Assembly: GCA_965153455.1 (NCBI GenBank)
Contig: OZ234493.1
Coordinates: 20,140,213 to 20,204,212 of the forward strand
Source of the DNA: Sphagnum compactum
Taxonomy: Eukaryota > Bryophyta > Sphagnopsida > Sphagnales
Direction: 5' to 3'
Length of the DNA stretch: 64,000 nucleotides
Position numbers and translations under genes: made by a program. The notes beneath the pieces were generated by a model. It was not told where the DNA came from and ran no database searches. It saw only the letters and a program-made list of their open reading frames with translations. Below are positions 47,128-59,220 of this stretch, piece by piece; the stretch's first letter is position 1; every line of letters starts with the position of its first letter.

Positions 47128-49067
47128 AGCTTTGTCAGAGGTGGAGAACAGAGAAGGCAGGAGATGTTACTGTCACCAATTCTTTTGAGGTCTGCTTCAT
47201 CTACACTTGGACATGGGATCTCCTCTGAATCAAGTGCTGTACAGCGTCACTTGGTTAAGACTTCACTTCTCCACGGCAGGCTAGAGAGCAGAGCAAAATT
47301 CCTTTCCACATATGCTCCATATGGTGGTGAGGCGTAGAAGGTAGGGAGTTGTAAGTACTTGCACAGAGACTGCAATAACAAGGGACTATTATTGTCTGGA
47401 CATTGCAATGAGAAAGTCAAAGAGAAACTTGAGAGGAGGGAAGGAGCAGCATCCAACATGTGTATCAGAGGAACAACCACCTCCTCCCCCCTGTTTTATG
47501 AACATGAGCTAGCTAGATGAAACACATGGTAGATTCTAAAGCTTGGTGATATGGTAAGGAGAATGTTAAACATGCCAAGGGTTTTGAATGTTATTAGTAC
47601 GAAAGGACTACCCAACATCACCATGACATCATCCTTCCCCTCGCCCTCGTAACTTCCAAGTCCTCTGTTTGCCTTGGTCTTTTATCTTGATACAATAGCA
47701 TTGATCTTTGGCCATTTCTCTTGAGTCCTCCTAGCATGTGTCATAACTTACTCTTCCCAAAGCTGCTTCTGAAAATGCATCAGAGAATCAGGATGCTCAT
47801 GTTTGTATACTAGTGTGCCTGAAATTTTGGGTGGAGTATCAAATAATTATCTCTACCCATCTTTCGACAATCACTGATGAAGTCAGTGGGGGAGTCATGG
47901 CTGCTTATCACCACCGTTCATGATGAACAAGGTGCTGGGGTCCGAAGGTGTGGTCCAACACTTGGTGAGCAACTCTCATAAGTAAATTACCACACTTATT
48001 ATTATTGTGTTGCCTTCCAAGGTGTTGTTTGGTGGAGTTTTCTCTGTGCTCTCATAGATATGATCTTCAATCAGGAGATGAAGGGATCCATGTGGGCAGC
48101 AGCCAACCAGTAAATATTGGCATGATGTTTGGTTAAACCCCTGAATTGTAGGACTTTTTTTGTTTCAGAACAAGAAGCATGAGAGAGAGAGGAGGGGGGA
48201 GAGCATGTGTTGGAAAAAGGTTGCTAATCTCTTGGCATCTCTGTGTTGCTCCCTTGCCATCTCATCCATTTCCCATCTGGATCTGAGCCCTGGAAGCGTC
48301 ACCTTCTTCTCTCTCTTCTCTCTTCCTCCCCCACACAAACACACTAGTGCCGCCACAGCTCCTTATATTGTAAACATTGCAGCTCTCCCTCTCTCCTCAT
48401 CATCCTCTTCCGCCCATCAAGTATTATTATTCAAAGCTTGTTCAATCCTCTGTTTCTGAATCCAAAATTTGCTTATTGCTTGCTGTTCTGGTAAATTTTT
48501 GCCTCAAATTGTGCCAAGCAATGATGGATCTTGCAACTGTTGTTAATTTGAGTTTTTCAGTTGCAATCAGGCACTTGTGAGCATTTCATTTTCAAGTGGG
48601 TTTAGATTGGTTTCTGAGGATTGAATTTGCTTTCTTTCATCTTGCACTAGAAGAAGAAGAAGAAGAAGCAGAACAGCAGCAGAAGAAAGGTTAGCATCCT
48701 CTCTTCTAGGGTCTTGGTTTGCAAAGAAGACTATGAAGATGAAGGAGGCTTGGTTCCGTAGCTCTTCAAACCTGGAAGAAATGGTAATGTTAGCTGGTCT
48801 CTTGGATCAAAAGTGTGCCACTTGAATGTTCTTCTTTTCTTCCCCCTTTGCCATCTCGGAAGCCTCTCTCTCTATATCCCCTCTTGCAAGCACCATCTTC
48901 TTCTCTCCTTCTTCCCTTACTAGTGTGCCACAGCTCTGGCTGCTTTACAGCAGCTCTTTCTGGATGCAATCAGCTCCTCCATGAAGAAGAATTCAAGCAC
49001 CTAGTATTCGTTCACTTTACCTGCGGATCCTTCTTATCTGCCATTTCAAGTTGCAGCAGCAGCAGCA
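47128..49067. other. Intergenic region and 5' leader of the SHIPPO gene
   Basis: 1.9 kb without a gene of its own. A CT-rich segment (48,290-48,400) and a second one (48,850-48,960) share TCTTCTCTC runs followed by ACTAGTG(C/T)(C)GCCACAGCTC. (GAA)n lies at about 48,648-48,670. A possible 5'-UTR intron would run from AAAG|GTTAGC at 48,688 to TTGCAG|CAGCAG at about 49,055. A TC-rich word CTCTCTCTATATCCC (48,866-48,880) is the nearest TATA-like sequence. Open frames at 48160-48580 and 48815-49087 are probably leader or promoter DNA. Confidence 0.5.
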
Positions 49068-52000
49068 ATGGATATATGCAACGATAATCCAGGACCAGGG
49101 GCATACACACCCCAACAGAATTCCATCGGGACGCAAGCACCTATCTACTCAATCGGCGCAAGATTGAGATCCAACATGAGAGAGGATCAGCCAGGTCCAG
49201 GCACTTACAATCCGCGTCACAGCGACCACGGCCCAGCTTACTCCATTCCAGGCCGCGGCGATAAGAGACTCGGCAGCGACAATCCAGGACCAGGCACCTA
49301 CTCAGCGAGCACGGAATTCACCAAAAACGCTCCACCTTGCTACAGCATTGCGGGGCGCTTGGTGAACCGAGCGCTGGACAAGAATCCGGGTCCAGGGGCG
49401 TACAATCCCAGGGTGAGAAGCGCTGCACCGGCTTATAGTCTGGCTGCCAGAGGACGCGACTTGGCAGCAAGCAAGACGCCAGGTCCCGGCACCTACAACA
49501 ACATGACGCCCTCGGGTGCGCCTGCTTACAGCTTGGCCATGCGCACCAAGGAATCACAGAGCCAAGACTCACCAGGACCTGGTGCCTATGATCCCAGCGT
49601 GCATTCCTGTGTACCGGCTTACAGCCTCGCCAAGCGCCTCGACCCCGCCCACCTCCCCAACAATCCAGGTCTGCTCTGCGCTCCTCTGCTCTGCGTGGGC
49701 TTTCCTTCCTTATCTCTTTTCCCTGTTCCCTCGCTCGTCTGGGCTATCGTTTTGCCTTTCTTCCACACACCACGAAATCTGCTGCAACAATAATCTTATG
49801 TGTTCTTTTCTGTCTGTCTGTCTGTCTGTTTCTTTTCTTTTTGCAGCGAGAATGCAACTGAGATTCTCGTTGTAATTCTCTTGCAATTTTCGTTGTTCCA
49901 GTAAAGGTTTTGAGAAATTGTTGGAGAAAGTATGTACAATTTGCTGTTGTTTTTCTCCTTCTGCTCAGATACATCAAAGTAGTCGTGTCAATGGCATAGG
50001 TATCTAGAGATCTGTCTATCGTTTTCTTTCCATCTGTAGTTCCTCAATTCTGTACTGAGAATCATCAAAGTACTACCAGTAGCATTGGTGTCTGTAGACT
50101 GTAACATTTGTTTGTTTGTTTGTTGCATTCAATTTTCTTCCAGACTCCAAAGTGCAAATGAAGTATAGAAAGTTTATTGTAGGGAGGGGGATGGGAAGAA
50201 GCTCATTGTGAAATGTGGTGTGTGAGTTTTCTCTTGAAGACAAAATATTCTCCGGTAGCAATGTTGAAGAAATCCCAGGAAGATCTGATATTTTAGTAGG
50301 AGAGAGTCCATCCTTGCTTGTGGAATTCAACAAAAGAAATCCCAGGAAGAAATATATAGTTTGGTAGCAGAGATTCAATCAATCCTTCAGAAAGCAAACC
50401 TCCAAGCCAATTCAGATCATCATGGGAGTTCAAGATTTCTGTGTTTCCAGGAGCTTTTTTCTGCTCATCTCCTTCTGAAATTAGAGAGTTACTTTGCCCA
50501 TCTGTGTAGCTTAGCTAACTGGTTACAGGTGTTCATACAACATTTGCACAGCTGCGGATTGCCTTTGTTTGTCAAAATCACCCATTATTCATGCAGATTA
50601 TTGCAGTAATAATAATCATGTTTTTTCTTGAATCTAGATTCAAACCTTCAAGAAAATTCAAGGACAAGGCTTTTTGCTTTTCTATAGAAATCCATAGACA
50701 TCTCCACATTGAAACTTTGCAATAGTTATTGATGAAACTTTGTGGACCACTTGATTGATTCAGGTCCAGGAACTTACAACATGAGCAAAAGTGAGCGAGG
50801 CCCTGCTTATAGCATCAGTGCACGGATGCAAGACAAGACGAGTTATATTGGTCCAGGACCTGGAGAGTATGACCCAAATGCAAAATCTGGAGCACCTGCT
50901 TACAGTATCGCTGGGAGGTTAATCAACCCTTTGGCCACAGATTACCCTGGACCTGGAACTTATGATCCAAGTCAAAGACCTGGAAGTCCTTGCTACAGCC
51001 TGGCAGCTCGCTTAGCCTACAAAGCACTAGATAAAAACCCAGGGCCAGGGGCATATAATCCCAAGATCAAGTCAGGTGCACCAGCTTACAGTTTGACAGG
51101 GCGAGCACATGGATTGGCAGGAGACAAAAACCCTGGACCTGGCACATATAACCCAGATGTGCATTCTTGTGTGCCAGCTTACAGTATTGCACTCCGATTT
51201 GATCACTTCAAGATAAATGACAATCCGGGGCCTGGAGCTTACAGCCCTGATAACAGAATGCAAGGCCCTGCTTTTTCCATTCGAGGTGCTCTACCTTGTG
51301 CAAAAGGTGATCAGTACCCTGGTCCAGGAGCTTATGACCCAGAAGTTCACTCATGTCAACCAGCATATTCTTTAGCAGCAAGGTTGCCTGGGCGTAGTAC
51401 TGATGATCAGCCAGGTCCAGGAACTTATGATTTGAAGCCGACATTTAGTGGGCCTTGTTTCTCCATTCCTGGAAGAGGTAAAGGCTTGCCTGATCAAGGT
51501 ATGCCTGGGCCTGGAACATACAACCCGGAGGTGCACTCATGTGTACCAGCTTATTCTCTTGCTGCTAGGCTTGAACCCCATGCAGGCGAAAAAACTCCTG
51601 GTCCAGGAGCATACCAACCTAATGTGAAATCTGGAGCTCCATGCTATTCACTTGCTGCACGGGCAAATGACCACAAACTTGATCAAACTCCTGGACCTGG
51701 GACATATAATCCTGATGTGCACAACTGTGTACCAGCTTACTCTCTTGCTGCTAGGCTCAATTCAGCACCCTCTGATAGAGGCCCAGGCCCAGGGACTTAT
51801 GACATGAAGGCATCAACTGGAGAGGGCCCTGCATACAGTTTAGCAAAGAGGTTGAACATTTGTCACAATGAGGGACAACCTGGTCCTGGGGCATACTCAC
51901 CGAACACAGGCTCGGGTGCCCCAGCCTACAGCATTGCAGCTCATCTCAGGCAGGGACAAAGCTTCATTGGTCCTGGTCCTGGTGAGTATGAACCAAATGT

Positions 52001-52448
52001 GAAGTCTGCAGCACCCGCATACACTCTTGCTAAACGAGGCATTGGGCCTCCTGGGAATGATTACCCAGGGCCTGGCACATATACACCTGGCTATGGTAAA
52101 GATGGTCCTGCATATACCTTAGCAGCACGCAATGATCTTGCTTTCCCAAATAAGAATCCAGGACCTGGGACATATACCCCAAAGATTAAATCTGGTGCTC
52201 CAGTTTACAGCTTGGCTGCACGAGCAGGTCCAGGCCATAGTGAAAATACACCAGGGCCAGGCACTTATCAGTTACCCATTGAAAAGATGGTTGCATACTC
52301 CATTGCAGGCAGGTTTCCTGAGTCAAGGTCTGACATGACACCTGGACCAGGTGAGTACAATGTGAAGAGCAAGAGATCAGGGCCTGCTTACACTATCCTT
52401 GGGAGGCATCCTCGACGCTGTCAAAGACAAAAACCTCTAAAGGCCTAG
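49068..52448 (+). CDS. SHIPPO / sperm-tail PG-rich repeat protein (24 PGPGxY repeats), 2 exons
   Basis: Exon 1 is 49068-49668 and exon 2 is 50764-52448. The intron splits a PGPG motif (AAT-CCA-G|GT-CCA-GGA), so splicing restores NPG|PGTY exactly and yields 761 residues. The protein is almost entirely repeats of 29-34 residues with consensus PGPG(A/T)Y(N/D)P-x(5-7)-(A/G)PAYS(L/I)AAR. I count 24 PGPGxY cores, including the one made by splicing. This is the SHIPPO (STPG) repeat of ODF3/CIMAP-type proteins, which associate with ciliary and flagellar microtubules. By inference it acts in the axoneme or basal apparatus of motile sperm and would be expressed in male gametogenesis. No signal peptide, membrane segment or other domain is seen. 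The ATG follows a CAG-rich leader and is the first in frame. Exon 1 uses more G/C-ending codons than exon 2. Both exons are uninterrupted, arguing for selection. Confidence 0.95.
49669..50763 (+). other. Intron of the SHIPPO gene (1,095 bp)
   Basis: Donor CCAG|GTCTGC and acceptor GATTCAG|GTCCAGG. The donor's downstream bases are weak (CTGC rather than AAGT), but the phase-1 junction rebuilds the repeat motif perfectly. It contains a (TCTG)n microsatellite near 49,810-49,828 and (TTTG)n near 50,109-50,123. No gene is seen within; open frames here (49516-49875, 50361-50609) are chance or read-through. Confidence 0.9.
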
Positions 52449-52527
52449 CTACTCTTTCAAGGTGTCCCATTTTGCACCATCTTTCTTGAAAGTTTATCTC
52501 CTCCTCCAGTGCTTCATATGGTTGCAC

Positions 52528-52538
52528 AATAAAATAAA
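52528..52538 (+). terminator. Poly(A) signal of the SHIPPO gene
   Basis: Two overlapping AATAAA hexamers (CAATAAAATAAAAA) lie about 80 bp downstream of the TAG stop, a normal position for a plant near-upstream element. Confidence 0.6.
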
Positions 52539-52539
52539 A

Positions 52540-54950
52540 ACCCAGCCCACAGACTTGCTTGATAGACAGCAAGAGTCTTATATATGTCGTAGCTCTATAT
52601 AGCTTTTGCTACTACCCTTCACTCCTAAAAAGAATAATTAACAAGTTCAGGAAAGAGAAAGAAAAACTTCAATAAAGTAGGAACCCAATAAATTTCGAGA
52701 ACTTGACTGAAAATAAGACTCAACAATTGACATGAAGAGCCACAATGTTGTGACTCAAAAGCAATGTGAGAATATAAATGCGATTGCACAGAAAACTCCA
52801 CGAAAATCACACACACAAAACATATATGCTCATGTAACTAATTGTTGTATTGGTCCCAAGTCCCAACAACCCAAATCAACATAAAACACAGCAAGAATGA
52901 GTGCATTTGTAACCTCGTGAATGTTACTCATAAAGGTGCTAGGTTGCCCATTCATTTTCAACATGAATGGTAGTAGTGATTAGCACCAACAATTGCTGAA
53001 AACATGGACTAACGGGTGTAAGCATGGTAACATCTATCATAGCAAATGTAACCAGTGCTTGATGTTTCATGTTATTGAAAACGTAATTTAATTTTGTGTT
53101 GAAATTGTAGGATTACTTATATGATAACATTCATAATATATCATAGGAACTTGTGAATAAATTTAAAATAATCAAATGAATAAAAAAATATGAAAACACA
53201 CTAATAAAGCACTACAATGCCTTTAAGCAAAAAAAGGACATGTTTAATAACTTGAATTTTTCTAAATGACATATTTTTGACAAATTTTTAATGCAAGCCT
53301 TATCAAAGTACTATAAAGAAAATTATCATGATTTTTAAAGATTAAACTTTTTGTGAAATATTTCAAGAATAAAAAAAATCCAAAAAGCAATTCCAAAGGG
53401 ACGAGTGGCGCTCATGTTATCCTATTTGCACTTTAACACATTAACATACATAGTTCAAAAAGTATGATGAACAATGTATTCAAAAATTGAAAGCAAAGTA
53501 GTGTACGTTGTGTGTTTGTTTGAGAAAAGGTCCTGAAACCCTTTTTTTTTTGTTTGAGTTTGAAAGTCTAATGGAATTTCTTTTGCATCATATGTATTCA
53601 GGTCTTCATGATCCATTGGAAAGGGTGAAGAGGGAAAAAAAAAACCTTGGAGGATTTGGTTAAGGTTGAAAGAATGTTTTTTCCCCCTCTTGTTTGATGC
53701 TTGGTAATTTGCCTTCAGTGAAACTATTTGACTCGCATTTCTATTTTATATCATTCCAAAAGGGACATACTTCAAGTCTTTGGTTCTAGACTTGCAAGGT
53801 CCAAATATGCTCCCATTCACATTATGTTCTTTATTCAATAAACATGTTCATTGGCATTAAATATGGTTAATGAAAACTTAAGAGTTTTGGAAGATGGCCT
53901 TCAAGGCCCAAACCAATTTGTTGATGATTATATTGATGATCATTTGTTGATTGTTAAGTAAATAATTTCCCTTGAGGTTTTATTGACTTTGTTATTTTGT
54001 TCACAAATTCCTAAACACATATGGTATTTTGGGTCATTCTAAACATGGTCCATGGTATGTGGTTAGCTCCTTGTTAACACCCAATGCCCATGAAACAAAT
54101 GACAATGTGAAACTAGGACCCACTATATGGAGCTTTGAGTCTCCTCAAAGAACCTAAGTATGCCTTCATCACAAAAAAACAAATATGGACTCCACATGTG
54201 CCATTTTTTGGTCCATCTTAGTGTGTGATCAAGTTTTTTTTCACCTTATGAAATACAAGTTAAAAGCATTTGATGAGTTTTTTCATTATAAGGAATTTGA
54301 AAAGAAAAAAAACTAACCATAAAATTGAAATTTTAAGATTAGACCATGGAGGTGAATACAAATTAGATGAATTTAAGGTGCAAGCATGGTAAAATATGCA
54401 AAAAGTATGGATATCCATTTTTACCTTGTATCATGCATATGAAAGTGATTTAAAATAACATCAAAATGAGTGGGAGTATAAACCAAAAAAATTTGTCCCA
54501 TCGAAATATTACATTTATAAAAATCTACCTCCAAAAGACTAAGAGCAAATAAGTTTTGAAAGTAAACAAGTATTGGGTTATTTATTGGTTAGTAAATTAA
54601 TATTCATGATTGGGGAGCCTTCAAATGAAATGCTCAATGAAATATACATATATTATGTTAAAATAGAAGGATCATTTTATTCTTAATCTACCCATCAAAA
54701 ATATATCTTGTTTTATATTTGTTAAAACATACTTAACATGTATTGAATCCACATTATAAAAGGAGATTTCAAGATTTGTTTTATTTTCAACACACTTTTA
54801 CAATGAAAATCTTGAAAATTAATGCATAATAATGATGAATTATCTTGTTTTCATTCATTAACAAAAACATTCAATGTATAGTAATCTTACAATGAATTTT
54901 GTTAACTATTTTTTGTAAATATAAATATTTACATTAGATTATAAGGTACA
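52540..54950. other. AT-rich DNA, no gene seen
   Basis: No domain or structured repeat recognised. It may include the eroded 5' part (gag/protease) of the copia relic that becomes readable at about 54,960, but nothing specific could be supported. Confidence 0.5.
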
Positions 54951-54959
54951 AAGATTTCC

Positions 54960-55390
54960 TTTTTTTAAAAAAATCCTTTAATTAATATTATCAAAGAGAA
55001 GGAACCAAAAAAGAATTTACAACAATTTATACACCACAACAAAATGGCATATTTGAAAGGAAAAAGAAAACACTAATAAGCATTATATATCGGCTATGTT
55101 TTTCCATGCCAAACTACCTACAATTTCTGAGGGGGAGGTTTTAATGCTTGAACATTATTTGCAAAATACATGTCCTACAAAAACTTTAAATGATAATGAA
55201 ACTTCATATGAATTATGGTTTGGTTATATATTAGATTTATCCAACCTAAAAATCTTTGATTGTAAATCCCATATTTTAATTCATAAAAAACTTAAACAAA
55301 CATTAGATACATGCTCAATACAATGTATTTTTTAGGATATAGTGATGAATTTAAAACATGCCATTTTATGAAAACTAAAAAAAAATCAAT
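54960..55390 (+). mobile_element. Ty1/copia relic, integrase C-terminal part
   Basis: Reads KEFTTIYTPQQNGIFERKKK then, after a frame change, MFFHAKLPTISEGEVLMLEH (55,096 on), YLQNTCPTKTLNDNETSYE, LWFGYILDLSNLKIFDCKSH and a final FLGYSDEF. This corresponds to the end of the integrase core and the linker that follows it. Gag, RT and LTRs are absent. It ends where another repeat begins (CACTACTAGAA at 55,402). Confidence 0.85.
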
Positions 55391-55401
55391 AATCATTCCA
55401 C

Positions 55402-55765
55402 ACTACTAGAATTTTTGATTTTCAAACAATCCAAGTTGATTGATTATTGACTAATCCTTTTTATTTAATAGACATGTCCATTTTGACTAAAGGCCTAAAA
55501 CATGTGTTTTTTGACCAATCAACTTGACTAGAATGACCTATTTAACCAATACATCAAATCAAGTTAAACAACCTTAGTCAAAATGGCCAACGAGCTTTAA
55601 TCATATGAGACATATAATCAAATTTGAACATAAAAATTGACATCATTAGTCAAGATGATCAATGTTCTCTAATCAAATGGGACATTTCATAACTATTACA
55701 TACTTACCTCTTACCTCCCACCTACAATCTTATAACCTACCTATCTACATACCAACCCACCCATG
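55402..55765 (+). repeat. Copy of the 25-kb CACTA-ended repeat family
   Basis: Starts CACTACTAGAATTTTTG and contains GACATGTCCATTTTGACTAAA, AATCAACTTGACTAGAATG, AGTCAAGATGATCAATG and ATCAAATGGGACAT. It then runs into CTTACCTCTTACCTCCCACCTAC and ACCCACCCATG. The same order is found at 25,078-25,990. The copy is truncated after the TACC tract and lacks the TTAGCCAT array. It abuts, and probably truncated, the copia relic. Confidence 0.7.
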
Positions 55766-56808
55766 TAGATGACAATCATGACCAAAAATGCCACCATGTG
55801 TAACACTAGCTTGATAAAATGCAAAGACAAACAAACCTAGCTACAAAACCATAAGGAAAATGAGGACACCATGCTTGCATTGCCATCAAAAATTTTAGGT
55901 TTTTCAAAAGTCTACTTCCCCATGACTATTGATGTAAAACCCCATCGTTTTAACTAAATCTAGACCACAGAAAACATGTGAATATTTTAATAAAAATGGA
56001 ACAATTTTGAACTTGAAACATTTTGCAAACATGATAAATGGCATTGTTTGGTTATAGAATGTAAATTGCAATCAAGTTCAAATAAATTGTTTAAAAGTGT
56101 ACAAATCCTGCCAAATTACTCATTTTGTTTTGAAAAATGATCATAATTTCAAATCATGCCAAAATATGATAATTACTTTTAAGCTTTAGTTTTTTGTATT
56201 AGAAACCATAATTTTGTTCCTATGTCATACACATTATGACCCATTTACATCTAGCAAACATCTTTTGAAATTTGAACATTCTTAAATTATATTTTGAATT
56301 TCTAAAAATATCAAGTACCACAATTTTCTTAATTACGAGTGTTTTTCATGTGTGGATGGTAGGTTATCATCATTTGAAATTTTTCCCATCAAATTTCTTC
56401 ATTAAAAGAGTCCTTAACTTAATGTTTTATAAAATTGATTCTGTGTTAAAATTCAAAAGTGATTTACTAAAACCAAAACTCAATTTATTAGATAAATTTA
56501 TTTATTTTTGAATTTTTCAACACTCATAAAAATCATTTAGCACAAATTTCCTTGATCAACATGACATTAAATTGACATTACATAAATATATTTGACAAAA
56601 TTGATAGTTTTTCGATTGTCCAATATGGTTTTTGGTTCGTTTGACTATGATCGCACCATTTCCCCTTTTGTATTCCTAATCGTTTCAATGTTGACAAGTG
56701 TTACGTAATTATCAACTTATTAGAAATGACATTATACCCCTATTGGTTATCAAGGTGGTTTTCTAATCTCATAACAACATGTCTTGCAAAAACAAAAATG
56801 GTAATTAT
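55766..56808. other. AT-rich DNA, no gene seen
   Basis: Nothing recognisable between the repeat copy and the hAT terminal repeat. The open frame at 56272-56511 is Phe/Leu/Lys-rich, as expected from base composition. Confidence 0.55.
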
Positions 56809-57199
56809 TAGTGTTGGGTGGTTATGAATTTTTTTAATAACCACCCATTCCGATTCTAAGATTTTTTTAACAACCAAACTAGTTTTTTTTTTTTTTTCTC
56901 ATTTTAATACCTAGACTGATTCTTTTTTTTTTGTCTTTTCTTTTTATTAGTCCAGTTTTCTCACAAACGTTTATTTCTCCATTAAGATTAATCATTTAAA
57001 TTTTGTTGATTTAAAAAATTAATTTAAATTTAAAATTTGAACTTTAAAAACATTTAAAGATTCTAATATGCCAAAAGAAAAACCAACAAACCTCATTACG
57101 AGGAAATTTTTTAAAATTTTAATCATCATTCAATTTTTCTCATTCAAATGAACCATCAAATTCATCTAACTCCTCCTCTAAATCTATTTCAGAATCTAT

Positions 57200-59220
57200 C
57201 AATTTTATTAAGGTAGAAGGGGTCTTGCAACCAACTCTTACATCATTAGGCCAATTCTTACTCACAAAGATTAACTCTCAAGCTATTCTAATTGTAAACG
57301 ACACCTTCCCAAATTGATAATATACCAACAAGGGAAAATATTCTTTTAATTTCTATTTGAAAACTCACAATTCCTAATATTTGTCTAGTTAAAAAGCCAA
57401 TAGTTGGGAACATAGATTCATGTTCCTCCACCAGTACTCCAAAGAACATTTGATCTCCTTTGCATCCACCTGAAATCTATGAAATATCATTAGTTCTCGA
57501 TTCACAAGCTCTTTTGTTGATTCATTAGTGCCAACCACGATCTCAAAGATATCCAAATTATTATCTTCATCAAAAGTGGCAATAAAAGAGTTTTTAGTTT
57601 GAGGTAGTGGATGCAAATGGTGATAAGACTTCAAGAGCATAAGAAACAACAATTTTTTATCATACTTTGTAGTTGTGGCAACCCTAATACCACCTATAAA
57701 AATAGATTAATCTCAAATCTTTAAATATAGGATCCAACATTAAGGTTAACATATTGTGAACTCTTTTCCCATCATATCTTGTTAAGAAAGAGAGGAAAAA
57801 TCAATGAGCCCAATAACTTCCATCTTCATGTTTCTTGCAAAAGTTCTTATTTCAACATCTAAACCAAAATCATCATCAACAAACAAATTCAACATAGGAA
57901 AAATGTTTTTTCCTTTATTTAAGGCTTAGGGATATGGATATTTGTAAGGCATCATTTAACAACCAATGGCCTTTGGATTGCTTCAAGATGCAAGTAGTTA
58001 TAATTGATGACAAAATGTATAAAATGATCTTTGATATATGCCATGTAAGAGGAGGAGGTACATGATGTATAGTTCAAAGCCTAATCTTCATGTTGTACCA
58101 CAAGACAATAGTTTCACAAAATTGGGGTGTTTCTTGAAACATTATCACCTTGCTTACAAACTTGCACAAATGAAATCTAAAATGAAACATCCATATTTTA
58201 ACAAATTGACAAATAAATGCAAATTGGAATTTATTTTTAAAAAAACTAAAAATAACCTGTATTTTACCTTATGTTAACTATTGTATTCAATTTTCTAAGT
58301 TTTGGCTTGCATTAATGCAAGCCTTCATCTGTTCTTGCCTTCCTTTTCCTAAATTTTTTGGCCTTGAAATACATTTCTAAAAGTTTGTTTGAACAGATTC
58401 TATGGAAACATATATGACACCTCTACAAACTCTTTCATCAACAATTACATGTTGATAGGCCTTAGAGAAAGCATGTCCAAAAGCATGTGCCTTAGAAACT
58501 TTTAGTCATAACTAATGCTTCACAATTAACAATTGCTTTCAAGGCAACTATCATGGCATTTAAATTAGCCCCTTCATCTTTGACAGAATCAAATTTTTTA
58601 AAATCAATCCATGTTGTTCCAAAATATTTTTGAGATTATTTGCCAATGCAAGTCATAAAGTTTTAAAAGCTTCAAACAATCCAATAATTATATGTTTTGG
58701 CACCCAATCCTATCTTTAAAAATAACTACTAATGCAAAAATGTCATGTGCCCCTTTGGACATCCACAAATTGAAACTTATTTTGGTAGACACACATTCTA
58801 CCAAAACTGGTAAAACATATGTTTGTTTGGTTTTTCATAATAGGTCTTATAACACCTTTTGGTTGAACACTTTTTTAGAAAGGAAAATTACACAAGGGCA
58901 TAATTGTAATACCATAAATTTTAGCCACATGGTCTCAACAAATTAAATGGGTAAATGTCTCTTCACAACAAAAAGACCAAAATTTTCAAAATTTCTTTCT
59001 AATTCACATTATCCTTTTTGTAAAAATCTATGGCCCCAAAGAACTTAAAGATTTCATTACTAGTTATTGTGGTCTTCTTCTTTGCATGTTGCCTTTCCAT
59101 AGGATTTTTTATGTTATTGTTCACTTCCTCTTCAAATTTCGTTGCAAGTATGATTTGCATCCACATGTTTTTTCAAACCAGTTATTCCATTATTCTTAAG
59201 ATATGAAACTAATCTTTTCT
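57200..59220 (-). pseudogene. hAT transposase pseudogene
   Basis: Minus-strand blocks in order: LVSYLKNNGITGLKKHVDAN (about 59,215-59,150), resembling the end of a BED zinc finger; DWVPKHIIIGLFEAFKT (58,712 down); VKDEGANLNAM and CFGHAFSKAYQHVIVDE (58,585-58,430), from the RNase-H-like catalytic core; then ELVNRELMIFHRFQVDAKEI and CSLEYWW (57,520-57,440). Finally, in another frame, MFPTIGFLTRQILGIVSFQI and KRIFSLVGILS (57,425-57,330) form the C-terminal hAT dimerisation region. Frames change repeatedly and stops are frequent, so no active protein is made. The catalytic acidic residues cannot be assigned with confidence. Confidence 0.85.

Noticed and set aside
48160-48580. Plus-strand frames before the SHIPPO gene as an extra gene
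   Set aside because: CT-rich low-complexity translations without domain, better explained as promoter and leader.
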